This document shows, piece after piece, positions 14,992-22,524 of a DNA stretch of 35,395 bases (the first letter of the stretch is position 1; every line of letters starts with the position of its first letter). Where the stretch lies: contig JQIX01000049.1 of NCBI GenBank assembly GCA_003934925.1, positions 1-35,395 on the forward strand. The letters run 5' to 3'. The notes beneath the pieces were generated by a model, which saw nothing but the letters and a program-made list of their open reading frames with translations, searched no databases and was not told the origin of the DNA. A program made the position numbers and the translations under genes. The stretch comes from Epsilonproteobacteria bacterium (ex Lamellibrachia satsuma). Its GTDB lineage: Bacteria; Campylobacterota; Campylobacteria; Campylobacterales; Sulfurovaceae.

Positions 14992-17130
14992 TTACTCCTT
15001 TATTTTCTTGCTGATAGGGACATAGAACATATCCAGATAGTCTTTCATCATTCTTCTCGCACTGAATTGCGCTGAGATGCTCATCATGGCTTTTTTCATT
15101 TTTTGGGCCCATTCTTTGGGAAATGCTTCGTTGTCGATGTTGTAAAAAAGAGGAACAATCTCACTTTCAAGTATATCATAAATGTCATTGGCATCCTGGG
15201 CATCATCGGATGTTTCTTTTCCGATTTTCCAGCCATTCTCTCCATTGTAGGCTTCCGGCCACCAGCCGTCCAACCCGGAAAAGTGCAGTGTTCCGTTGAT
15301 ACTGGCTTTCATACCGCTGGTTCCGCAGGCTTCCATAGGGATTTTCGGATTGTTCAGCCATATATCCACCCCTCTTACAAGATATTTTGCCACTTCTTCC
15401 CCATAATCTTCAATGAAAGCGATTCTGCCTTTGAAACTGGGGCTTTGAGCCACCTTGAAAATATTCTGTATCATTTTTTTTCCCGGGTTGTCGGAGGGGT
15501 GTGCTTTACCGGCAAATATGATCTGTACAGGTTTATCACAGTCATTTACGATCTTTGCCAGTCTCTCCAGATCATGCAAGATCAGAGTTGGCCGTTTGTA
15601 ACTTGTCATTCTTCTTGCAAAGCCTATGGTTAGAACATCAGGATCAAGCATCACGCCTTCAGCCATAGCCACCAAAGGATCGATACCCTCATTAGACCAT
15701 TTCTGTCTTACCCGCTCCCTTACAAAATTGACAAGCCGGACCTTGTTGGCATAGTGCATATTCCAGATCTTCTCTTCATCGATTTCATTTACTCTGCACC
15801 AAACTGATTCTTCATCTTCCAGATGCTGCCACTGCTCACCCAGCACTTTGTCATAAGTTCGGGTCAGATCATCACTCAGCCAGGTAGGAATATGTACACC
15901 GTTAGTAACACATTCTATAGGCACCTTCTCTTTGGAGTCCATAGCAAAGACATTCTTCCATATCTCTTTTGTCACTTCCGAGTGTTTTTTACTGACAGCA
16001 TTTCTCTGATAGCACATTTTTAGCCCCAAAACGGTCATATTGAAACCGTCATTTGGCGCATCCGGATTGATGCCGAAACTAAAAAACTGGTCTTTGTTCA
16101 AACCAAGTCTTTGCCAGTAATCTCTGAAATAGTTACTCATCATATCAAAACTGTACACATCCGTGGCAGCCTGAAGCGATGTATGCGTCGTAAAAATAGA
16201 AGTTTCTCTTACTTTTTGCACAGCATCTTCCAAATTCATTTTTTCATTTTCAATAAAACTTCTGACTCTTTCAAAAAGTGCAAATGCCGGATGTCCTTCG
16301 TTAAGATGAAGAATGGAGTATTTGATACCAAGTTCTTCTAACACTCTGTACCCACCTATGCCAAGAACGATCTGCTGTCTTAGACGCTGATTCATGTCGG
16401 GTACATAAAGATGGGAGCTTATGCCTCTGTCCCAGGGATCATTCTGTTCTACATCCGTATCAAGCAGATAGAGTGTGACCCTGCCAACATTGATCTTCCA
16501 CACTGAGGTATAGACCGGAGGGTCGATAAAAGGAACCTGTATGGTAAAATGATTTCCATCCTGGTCCATAACCCTTTCAATAGGAGCACTGTCTTTGTCT
16601 ATGGTTTCATTTGTCCCGTTCTGCCAGCCGTCACTGCCAATTATTTGTCTTACATAGCCCTGTGCATACATGAAGCCTATACCCACAAGCGGGAGCCCCA
16701 TATCGCTGGATTCTTTGAGAATATCCCCCGCAAGAAAACCAAGCCCTCCAGAATAAATAGGCAGAGAGTGGTGTAATCCGTACTCTGCACAAAAATAGGC
16801 AACAGGCAGCGGTTCCTCTTCGACATAGACTCTACTGTCCTGCATATAATCTTTAAACAGGGCATGAACATATTTGTATTCATTCATAAATGTTTCATCT
16901 TGCACCAAGGCAGTAAGCTCTTTCTTGGATAAAGCATTTAATATTTTTATAGGGTTTTGGCTGCTCTCTTTCCATAAATAGGGATTGATGAGTTTGAAAA
17001 GATTCTTTCCTCTCGGATTCCATGTCCACCAGAGATTGAGCGCTATATCACTTAGAAATTCTATCTCTTTGGGCAGCTTTGGTATGACGATATTTTTTGA
17101 AGGATCACTGTTTAACATTTTTGTTTCCAT
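14992..17130 (-). CDS. glgP: Alpha-glucan (glycogen) phosphorylase, alpha-GLP type
   Basis: A 712-residue GT35 phosphorylase of the shorter alpha-glucan phosphorylase group (E. coli GlgP is about 815). It releases glucose-1-phosphate from chain ends with inorganic phosphate and PLP. Seen: LNLWWTWNP near residue 33, YFCAEYGLHHSLPIYSGGLG at 112-131, HLNEGHPAFALFER at 275, GFARRMTSYKRP at 503-513, and the PLP-site EACGTSGMKASINGT with K608. THTSLQAATD stands where many relatives have THTPVPAGHD. It is the first gene of the glucan operon, with a -10 box about 20-25 nt upstream. The Shine-Dalgarno is weak; an alternative ATG lies four codons in. Having the degrading enzyme first in a synthetic operon implies that synthesis and mobilisation are controlled mainly after transcription. 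Confidence 0.95.
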   Translation of the reverse strand: METKMLNSDPSKNIVIPKLPKEIEFLSDIALNLWWTWNPRGKNLFKLINPYLWKESSQNPIKILNALSKKELTALVQDETFMNEYKYVHALFKDYMQDSRVYVEEEPLPVAYFCAEYGLHHSLPIYSGGLGFLAGDILKESSDMGLPLVGIGFMYAQGYVRQIIGSDGWQNGTNETIDKDSAPIERVMDQDGNHFTIQVPFIDPPVYTSVWKINVGRVTLYLLDTDVEQNDPWDRGISSHLYVPDMNQRLRQQIVLGIGGYRVLEELGIKYSILHLNEGHPAFALFERVRSFIENEKMNLEDAVQKVRETSIFTTHTSLQAATDVYSFDMMSNYFRDYWQRLGLNKDQFFSFGINPDAPNDGFNMTVLGLKMCYQRNAVSKKHSEVTKEIWKNVFAMDSKEKVPIECVTNGVHIPTWLSDDLTRTYDKVLGEQWQHLEDEESVWCRVNEIDEEKIWNMHYANKVRLVNFVRERVRQKWSNEGIDPLVAMAEGVMLDPDVLTIGFARRMTSYKRPTLILHDLERLAKIVNDCDKPVQIIFAGKAHPSDNPGKKMIQNIFKVAQSPSFKGRIAFIEDYGEEVAKYLVRGVDIWLNNPKIPMEACGTSGMKASINGTLHFSGLDGWWPEAYNGENGWKIGKETSDDAQDANDIYDILESEIVPLFYNIDNEAFPKEWAQKMKKAMMSISAQFSARRMMKDYLDMFYVPISKKIKE

Positions 17131-17148
17131 AGTTGATTAGTTGGTGGA

Positions 17149-17154
17149 ATTATA
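17149..17154 (-). promoter_or_regulatory. Candidate -10 box of the glucan operon
   Basis: TATAAT on the minus strand, about 19 nt upstream of the glgP ATG. No convincing -35 hexamer is seen at 17 nt, as is normal for Campylobacterota. A shared ATACAAAGGT sequence lies immediately upstream (plus strand 17160-17169). The short leader fits a single promoter driving the whole operon. Confidence 0.6.
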
Positions 17155-17258
17155 ATACCATACAAAGGTAATAAAAAGATAATAGAAATCTTTTCCGGAC
17201 TACACTAAAAAGTACTCCTATTACCCTTTGATACCGCTAATGAGGATACATTAATACC

Positions 17259-19109
17259 CTATGTTCTTTCTTCAGTTTTGTTCCCCTCAACTGTTACAAA
17301 AGAGATACCCTCTTCAATAGAGCGGATATGGAGATCTCTCTGAGGGAACGGAATCTCAATATTGTGCGCATTGAGCGCATTGTAGATGAGTATCAAAAAG
17401 CGGGATGTTGTACGCTTTGGATATAAAATACCTTTTCCTATGACCCAGACAAAAAGTTCAAAGTTTATACTACTGTCACCCATCTCTGTCATAACGACAT
17501 GTGGATAACGTGTTCTTGATGTGTAAATATCTGTAAAACCGCTCTCTTTGAGTGCTTTGAGAATCACATCGATCACCTGTTGGGGATTCGTGCCGTACTT
17601 AACACCAAAAGGGATCTCGAAACGTCTGATATTGTCTTCCATTGTCCAGTTGACCACATTGTTCTGTATAAAGTTCTGGTTGGGGATGATCACGTCGATA
17701 TTGGCATTTGTCTTTATGGTTGTCGATCGCATACGTATGTCGGTCACACGTCCTCTCAGTGTTTCGTTAAGCTGTATGTAGTCTCCGATCTTGATACTGC
17801 GTTCAAACATCAAAATAAGTCCTGAAACAAAATTGGAGACGATATTTTGCAAACCAAATCCAATACCCACAGAGAGTGCTCCGGCAACAACGGCCAAAGA
17901 AGAGAGGTTAAGTCCCAATACTTTCAAAGCGCTGAAAAACGCAATGATCAAAATGAGATAATAACCGATATTGGACAAAAGCATTCTTGAAGAGGCTTCA
18001 TCACTGTTGATTTCGCTTTCACCTTCTTTGGGTTTTAAAACAGTGTGTTTGAAAAGTCCGCCAAGTAAAAATCCAAAAATAAAAATGATCAGTACTGTAA
18101 TAAGTTTCCAGATACTTACCGGTGTATTGTTTATCTCGAACAGCGGATTGGAAAGCAAGCTCCAAAAGGAGTGAGCTGTATCTTCAACCTGCTGCACAGT
18201 CGTACTGCCCAGCGTATGCATCATCCCCAGATATTCTCTTTCCATTTTTTTAAGAAGTTCTTTGAGGGCATCGTTCTGTGTATCATCCATCTTCTGCTGT
18301 AAAATATTATGTTCCCATTTGAATGCGGACTGATCTTTTTTTTGTAATGCATCACAAAAAATAAGGAAATCCGTAGAAAGCTGATCGTGAGATATTTGCC
18401 TGTAGTGTTCTTTCTCCTTGTATAGTTTTTTTGTAAAAGCATCAAGCTCTTCGGTATTTCCCAAAAGGTCCAAGCGCTCTTTTTTGATCTGGAGTGTTTT
18501 AAGTTTTTTCTCTTCTATGGCAAGTTTATTGAGCGTATCATGATGTACCATGAACAATGTCTGTTGATTGAGCATGAGTGTTTTAGGAATTTGAAAGAGT
18601 ATCGTTTCTATCTGCTGTTGCAGGTTCTCGAGAAGTTTTATCTGTTTTTCTGTCAGTTTATCATTTTTAGCATATAGAGCATATTGGAGTTGATAGGTTA
18701 AAAGTGCAGTATCTTTTGACTGAATACTTTTTATCTGATTTTTCAAAGTTTCCATTTTATCCTGAATGGAACTTTGTTGTTGTTGAAGCTTGGATTCTTT
18801 ATCGAGAAGTACAAACCACACTAAAAACAGGTGTTTCGCTTCTTTTTCATCTTTAGGCAGAGAAAATGTTTGCTGTTTCTCGGAGGGTGTCTGAGGAAAA
18901 GAGATCAGTTTTTGCAGTAAAGCTTCCTGCAACAGGATTTGTTCATTGTGTGTATCTGATTGTTGAAATTTTTTCAACAAACCTGTATAAAGTGGCTTGC
19001 CTGCTGCCACAAGCGTACTGTTGATATCTGCTGCATGCAAGTGCAAAAGCAATAAAAACGGTATTATCAGAAAAAGTTTTACCTTTTTTCCAAGCTTCTT
19101 ACCAGCCAC
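17259..19109 (-). CDS. MscS-family mechanosensitive channel with a periplasmic coiled-coil domain
   Basis: A 616-residue MscS-type channel of the larger, MscK-like kind. Seen: a basic N-terminus and hydrophobic LFLIIPFLLLLHLHA signal or anchor; a Lys/Gln/Glu-rich, probably coiled-coil region at about 50-310; membrane helices near 335-355 and 380-430; the pore-lining segment VGIGFGLQNIVSNFVSGLIL; and the beta-domain IKIGDYIQLNETLRGRVTDI with IPNQNFIQNNVVNW. Role: opens under membrane tension to release ions at osmotic down-shock. The start is a GTG with AAGGAAGAAAAA before it. It is 48 nt downstream of the small membrane protein gene, with a possible own promoter (TATAAT at 19132-19137). The next gene downstream is glgP, across 128 nt. 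Confidence 0.92.
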   Translation of the reverse strand: MAGKKLGKKVKLFLIIPFLLLLHLHAADINSTLVAAGKPLYTGLLKKFQQSDTHNEQILLQEALLQKLISFPQTPSEKQQTFSLPKDEKEAKHLFLVWFVLLDKESKLQQQQSSIQDKMETLKNQIKSIQSKDTALLTYQLQYALYAKNDKLTEKQIKLLENLQQQIETILFQIPKTLMLNQQTLFMVHHDTLNKLAIEEKKLKTLQIKKERLDLLGNTEELDAFTKKLYKEKEHYRQISHDQLSTDFLIFCDALQKKDQSAFKWEHNILQQKMDDTQNDALKELLKKMEREYLGMMHTLGSTTVQQVEDTAHSFWSLLSNPLFEINNTPVSIWKLITVLIIFIFGFLLGGLFKHTVLKPKEGESEINSDEASSRMLLSNIGYYLILIIAFFSALKVLGLNLSSLAVVAGALSVGIGFGLQNIVSNFVSGLILMFERSIKIGDYIQLNETLRGRVTDIRMRSTTIKTNANIDVIIPNQNFIQNNVVNWTMEDNIRRFEIPFGVKYGTNPQQVIDVILKALKESGFTDIYTSRTRYPHVVMTEMGDSSINFELFVWVIGKGILYPKRTTSRFLILIYNALNAHNIEIPFPQRDLHIRSIEEGISFVTVEGNKTEERT

Positions 19110-19131
19110 TTTTTCTTCCTTTTTTTTGATT

Positions 19132-19137
19132 ATTATA
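19132..19137 (-). promoter_or_regulatory. Candidate -10 box for the MscS-type channel gene
   Basis: TATAAT on the minus strand, about 22 nt before the GTG start. It lies in the 48-nt gap after the small membrane protein gene. It could give the channel its own transcript in addition to read-through. There is no clear -35. Confidence 0.35.
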
Positions 19138-19157
19138 CAGCAAAACCATAAGGAAAG

Positions 19158-19382
19158 CTACACTATCTCTTCAATATCCTTTGCCAATTCATCCACTTTA
19201 CCCTTTTCACGGCTTTTCAGGTGAACCATTGTAGCCCATGCTGCTCCTGCAAAACTCAGTACAATAAATATCCATGGATTTATCATGTCATAGGCATAGT
19301 AGTCTATCATCGCAGTTAAAGCGATAAAAAGCACGAAATAGACTGTAAAAAGTGCTATTTTGTGCTTGAGTCTATTCTTCAT
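19158..19382 (-). CDS. Small two-helix membrane protein, function unknown
   Basis: A 74-residue protein if started at the ATG at 19382, which overlaps the hdeD stop by 11 nt; another ATG three codons upstream at 19391 is equally possible, and neither has a strong ribosome site. Seen: a basic start MKNRLKHKIA, a first helix LFTVYFVLFIALTAMI, a short YYAYDMIN loop, a second helix PWIFIVLSFAGAAWATMV, and a charged C-terminal tail KSREKGKVDELAKDIEEIV. I do not recognise the family. Translational coupling to HdeD suggests a linked role in the envelope or acid-stress response. Confidence 0.7.
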   Translation of the reverse strand: MKNRLKHKIALFTVYFVLFIALTAMIDYYAYDMINPWIFIVLSFAGAAWATMVHLKSREKGKVDELAKDIEEIV

Positions 19383-19965
19383 TTTTGTCATTTTTATCTT
19401 TTTCGATTTCATCCAAAAAAGCCCCTCCTGAAAGCAGTGCGATACCATCGAAAAGAAGGCTTATACCGACAAGCAGTCCGACCATAAAAATGGAACTGAA
19501 CGGCCACCCCACAACAAATATGACACCCAAAGCCAATGAGGTGATGGCATTGACGAGCCATAACCACCATGTTTTCTGTGGCTTGAGTGAAAAGGCAAGG
19601 CCGAAACCTGCAAATGCATCCGTAAAGAAGTAGATGGCGAAAAGCAGGCCAAGCGCGGCAATTCCCTGCATTGGATAAAAGATCATGAACGATCCCACCA
19701 TGATTAGCAGGAAGCTTTTCAGCCATCCCGCCCAATCATTTTTGTTGCTTTGCCAGGTCAGCCAGGCAGCAGAAATTCCGGCAAACAACATCAGGTACGC
19801 CACAAATGCCAATGTTGTAAATGACATGAAAGTAGGGAAAACGATCCCTGCTATCCCCAGTACGATAAAAGCGGTCCCACTTATTTTGGCATACTTTTTA
19901 AAGTTGTCTACCAGGTTCTTGTTAATGTTCATCTCAGGACTGAGATTGTTGTTCCAGTTCCACAT
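19372..19965 (-). CDS. hdeD: HdeD-family (DUF308) membrane protein
   Basis: A 197-residue integral membrane protein with about six hydrophobic segments in paired repeats. Seen: GTAFIVLGIAGIVFPTFMSF (the HdeD hallmark GxxxxxxGxxxxxxP), a second copy-like segment SFLLIMVGSFMIFYP, and LGVIFVVGWPFSSIFMVGLL with IGLLFDG-like LLVGISLLFDG. HdeD is linked to acid resistance and high cell density in enterobacteria; its mechanism is not established. The start has AAAGGATGTAGT before it. It follows the yfdX gene by 15 nt. YfdX and HdeD are both acid-stress genes in enterobacteria, which supports a joint unit here. Confidence 0.88.
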   Translation of the reverse strand: MWNWNNNLSPEMNINKNLVDNFKKYAKISGTAFIVLGIAGIVFPTFMSFTTLAFVAYLMLFAGISAAWLTWQSNKNDWAGWLKSFLLIMVGSFMIFYPMQGIAALGLLFAIYFFTDAFAGFGLAFSLKPQKTWWLWLVNAITSLALGVIFVVGWPFSSIFMVGLLVGISLLFDGIALLSGGAFLDEIEKDKNDKNEE

Positions 19966-19980
19966 ACTACATCCTTTGGT

Positions 19981-20967
19981 TTATTTTACAGTTTTTTTCT
20001 CATCCTGCTGTGCTTCCTGCTTGAATTCACTTTTTTCTTTCACAGCTTTTTTAGCCTCTTTCTTTTCAAAACTATTGACTTTCTTTTCCGCTCTCTGCTC
20101 CGGTGTCATTTTTGAAACTTTTGTACTGGAAACAATACGCTTGAAATCATTTTTTAACATATCATACAGTTTTTCTACCTCATTTTTACCTTTGATCTCT
20201 TTTTGGATCTTTTCAATGTCACCATTAAGCAGTTTATAGTCAGCTTCATGTGTGGATACATAGCCGAGAAGCTCTGCCCTTTTAAGTTCTTCTTTTGCAT
20301 CACTGAGCAATTTTTTTACTTCTTCTTTTTTATTTTTATCCAGCTTGGATGCTTCTACAATGATATCCTGTGCTGCCAGCAGCGGTGTCGGAACGATCGC
20401 TTTGACTGCAAGCAGACTGTTCATCGCTTCCGCAATGGCTTCAAATGCTGCTTTGTCATTGCCCTTGTTCAATTCATCCAGTGCTTTTTTCGTTGCCACA
20501 GGATAGATCTTCATCGGTATGGAGATCACAGAAATATCTAGTTCATCTTTAAGCGGTTCAACAACAGCAATGGCTGTTTGTGTATCATGTGCTTTCAAAA
20601 GCTGCTGTGCCAGTTTGAGTCTTGCCGCTATCACATCGGAAGTCCCCATAAAAGCATACGCCTGGAATCTCTCATCAATAGGAATAATGTCGAGTGATGG
20701 ATCAGCTTTCAGTGCAGCATCGAAACTCTTCGTTGCTGCTTCAAGCGCTTTTTTCGCTTCATCCTTTTTTCCTGCCTGCATCGCTTTGAGCGCTGCAAAT
20801 GTGTTTTGCATACCTGAGATGATCTCTTTTGGCGCCTGCTTATGGTTCTTGACCTCCTGCTGTATCACATTGTTGACCAGTTCTTTTTTCTCTGTTTTTG
20901 CCTGCAGTCCTGTTGCACTCAGGAGCAGTCCGCATGTTAAAGCTGAAAGTAAAAATCTTTTTTTCAT
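19981..20967 (-). CDS. YfdX-family periplasmic protein
   Basis: A 328-residue exported protein. Seen: a signal peptide MKKRFLLSALTCGLLLSATG with likely cleavage after LQA, then a helical domain typical of YfdX: NTFAALKAMQAGKKDEAKKA, a PIDERFQAYAF segment, PMKIYPVATKKALDELNKGN, and AIVPTPLLAAQDIIVEASKL. The C-terminal about 60 residues are Lys/Glu-rich and probably disordered. In enterobacteria YfdX is a periplasmic protein under acid-response control, with little known biochemistry. The start has AAGGATAG just before the ATG. The 168-nt upstream gap probably contains the promoter for the yfdX-hdeD-small-protein group, although no -10 box stands out. Confidence 0.82.
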   Translation of the reverse strand: MKKRFLLSALTCGLLLSATGLQAKTEKKELVNNVIQQEVKNHKQAPKEIISGMQNTFAALKAMQAGKKDEAKKALEAATKSFDAALKADPSLDIIPIDERFQAYAFMGTSDVIAARLKLAQQLLKAHDTQTAIAVVEPLKDELDISVISIPMKIYPVATKKALDELNKGNDKAAFEAIAEAMNSLLAVKAIVPTPLLAAQDIIVEASKLDKNKKEEVKKLLSDAKEELKRAELLGYVSTHEADYKLLNGDIEKIQKEIKGKNEVEKLYDMLKNDFKRIVSSTKVSKMTPEQRAEKKVNSFEKKEAKKAVKEKSEFKQEAQQDEKKTVK

Positions 20968-21135
20968 TTTCTATCCTTATAATTTTTATTTGTTACACTA
21001 AAATTTTAATCCAATTTGTACAACCGATATTTAATGAAAAAATATTCTAATTCACAAAATTTACTGCAAAATCCACGCAATTGTTGCAAGCCCGAGAAAA
21101 GCAACACACACTGCGGAACGAATGCCACTTCTTCA

Positions 21136-22524
21136 CTACAGCATTCCTCTCATCATCAGGTCAAAATAGGCACGTCTCATCAGATACAGGTCCATCTCCC
21201 ACCATATCCATCTCGGAGTAGTCGGATCCAAAGGGAATATCGGCGCAAGTCCTTTGGGCGTATATTCGGCAAGCATCACCCTACCGTATCGTGTCTTAAT
21301 CGGTGAAACAGAATACCCTTCATAGTTCATTGGCTCTACTTTCCCCTCCATGATGGCAGCGATATTATCCTGAAGTACTATCGCCTGTTCCCTGACGGCA
21401 CCACCGCTTTTCCCTGAAGAAAGTCCCACTACATCCCCCAGACCGAAAACGTTTCTATATTTGGGGTGACGCAGTGTTTTTTCATCGACATCAAGCCACC
21501 CTTTATGCGGTCCATCCTTTATACTAAGTTCAGAATCACGTACGACCTGTGGTGCCTTCATAAGCGGTGTGATATGCAGGTAGTCATAGCTGACATTCAC
21601 TTCCTCATCCCCATTCGCATAGACCGCTACTTTTTTCTCTTTATCGATACGTTTGAGAACGTACTCATAGGAGACAGAAATATTGTCTGTTTTTTTCATT
21701 GTTCTTTTTAGTGCTGCATCGATCTTTGCAGAAGGAAAAAGTACTTTACCCGCTTTGGTCAATGTAAACTTTACTTTATGCTGAAGGTCTTTGCCTTTTA
21801 TTTTCAGCCCGTTTCCTTTGAGCATATCATTGGCCAAAAAAAGCATGGAGAGAGAAGCTCCTTCCCCTTTGACAGGTATTTGGGGATCGGCGAACAGAAC
21901 CTTGACCTCCGACCTTTGGGCTTTACGGCGTATGGCTTTAAGCCATAATCGTGATACGATGGCACCTATTGACGTTCCCTTCTCTATATCATTAAGGTGT
22001 ACACTGGCGATACCGTGTTTTCCTATATCGGAAACATCCAGTCCCTCCACTGCATTGTAATCATATTCACATCCAAGGGCTACAACAAGATAATCGTAGG
22101 GGACAGTGTTATGTTTTGCTGTCTGTACTTGGTTTTTATCGGGCTCGAATGCCGTCACTTTGTCCTTCACCCAGATCACATTGTCCGGGAGCAGTTCACT
22201 GGTGGGGCGCTTGTTGTCAAATTCACTGAAGAGTCCTGCGGCAACATAGACCTGCCCGCTTTGGTAGAGATGTGTCTCGTTGGGAGCGATCAGCGTGATC
22301 TTCGCATTGGGTGCCGACCGTCTCAAACGGGCTGCAACGGTCATTCCTGCCGTCCCGCCTCCGACGATAACAATATCGGCTTTTTTTCTACTTGCGAATG
22401 TTGAAAGTTTTGTTTTTGCCGAAGCGGATGTACCGCCGCCGGCCAACAGTGCGGCACCGCCTATTCCCATAAGCTTTAAAGCATTTCTTCTTTCCATAGT
22501 ACTGCCTTTAGATGATATCTTCAT
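21136..22524 (-). CDS. Tat-exported SQR-like flavoprotein lacking the redox cysteines
   Basis: A 462-residue FAD-dependent pyridine-nucleotide-disulfide-type oxidoreductase. Seen: a twin-arginine signal ERRNALKLMGIGGAALLAGG (residues 11-30), the FAD motif VIVGGGTAGMTVAARL (53-68), YDYLVVALGC, HITPLMKAP, the second FAD motif NVFGLGDVVGL, and a C-terminus RYGRVMLAEY with FPLDPTTPRWIWW. This arrangement follows type II sulfide:quinone oxidoreductases. However, the redox cysteines expected in PVKCAGAP and TSCPLVT contexts are PVKGEGAS (Gly220) and YSVSPIKT here, and Cys152 is the only cysteine. Start 22524 is chosen for its AGAAGGAAATATC site; it overlaps the ATPase stop by 17 nt. Substrate unknown; a classical sulfide oxidase role is doubtful. 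Confidence 0.85.
   Translation of the reverse strand: MKISSKGSTMERRNALKLMGIGGAALLAGGGTSASAKTKLSTFASRKKADIVIVGGGTAGMTVAARLRRSAPNAKITLIAPNETHLYQSGQVYVAAGLFSEFDNKRPTSELLPDNVIWVKDKVTAFEPDKNQVQTAKHNTVPYDYLVVALGCEYDYNAVEGLDVSDIGKHGIASVHLNDIEKGTSIGAIVSRLWLKAIRRKAQRSEVKVLFADPQIPVKGEGASLSMLFLANDMLKGNGLKIKGKDLQHKVKFTLTKAGKVLFPSAKIDAALKRTMKKTDNISVSYEYVLKRIDKEKKVAVYANGDEEVNVSYDYLHITPLMKAPQVVRDSELSIKDGPHKGWLDVDEKTLRHPKYRNVFGLGDVVGLSSGKSGGAVREQAIVLQDNIAAIMEGKVEPMNYEGYSVSPIKTRYGRVMLAEYTPKGLAPIFPLDPTTPRWIWWEMDLYLMRRAYFDLMMRGML

Noticed and set aside
14990-15112. An upstream start for pgm at 15112
   Set aside because: It would overlap glgP by over 100 nt; the ATG at 14989 has AAGGAG and the family N-terminus.
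17155-17200. AT-rich hairpin AAAAGAT/ATCTTTT as a terminator of the MscS gene
   Set aside because: A stem of only A-T pairs plus one G-C is too weak to call, although it is followed by T-rich sequence.
21066-21135. Hydrophobic in-frame sequence after the SQR-like gene (SGIRSAVCVAFLGLATIAW)
   Set aside because: It follows two tandem stops (TAG TGA) and has no start codon. It could be a lost C-terminal extension, but a 22-codon stretch is too little to call.
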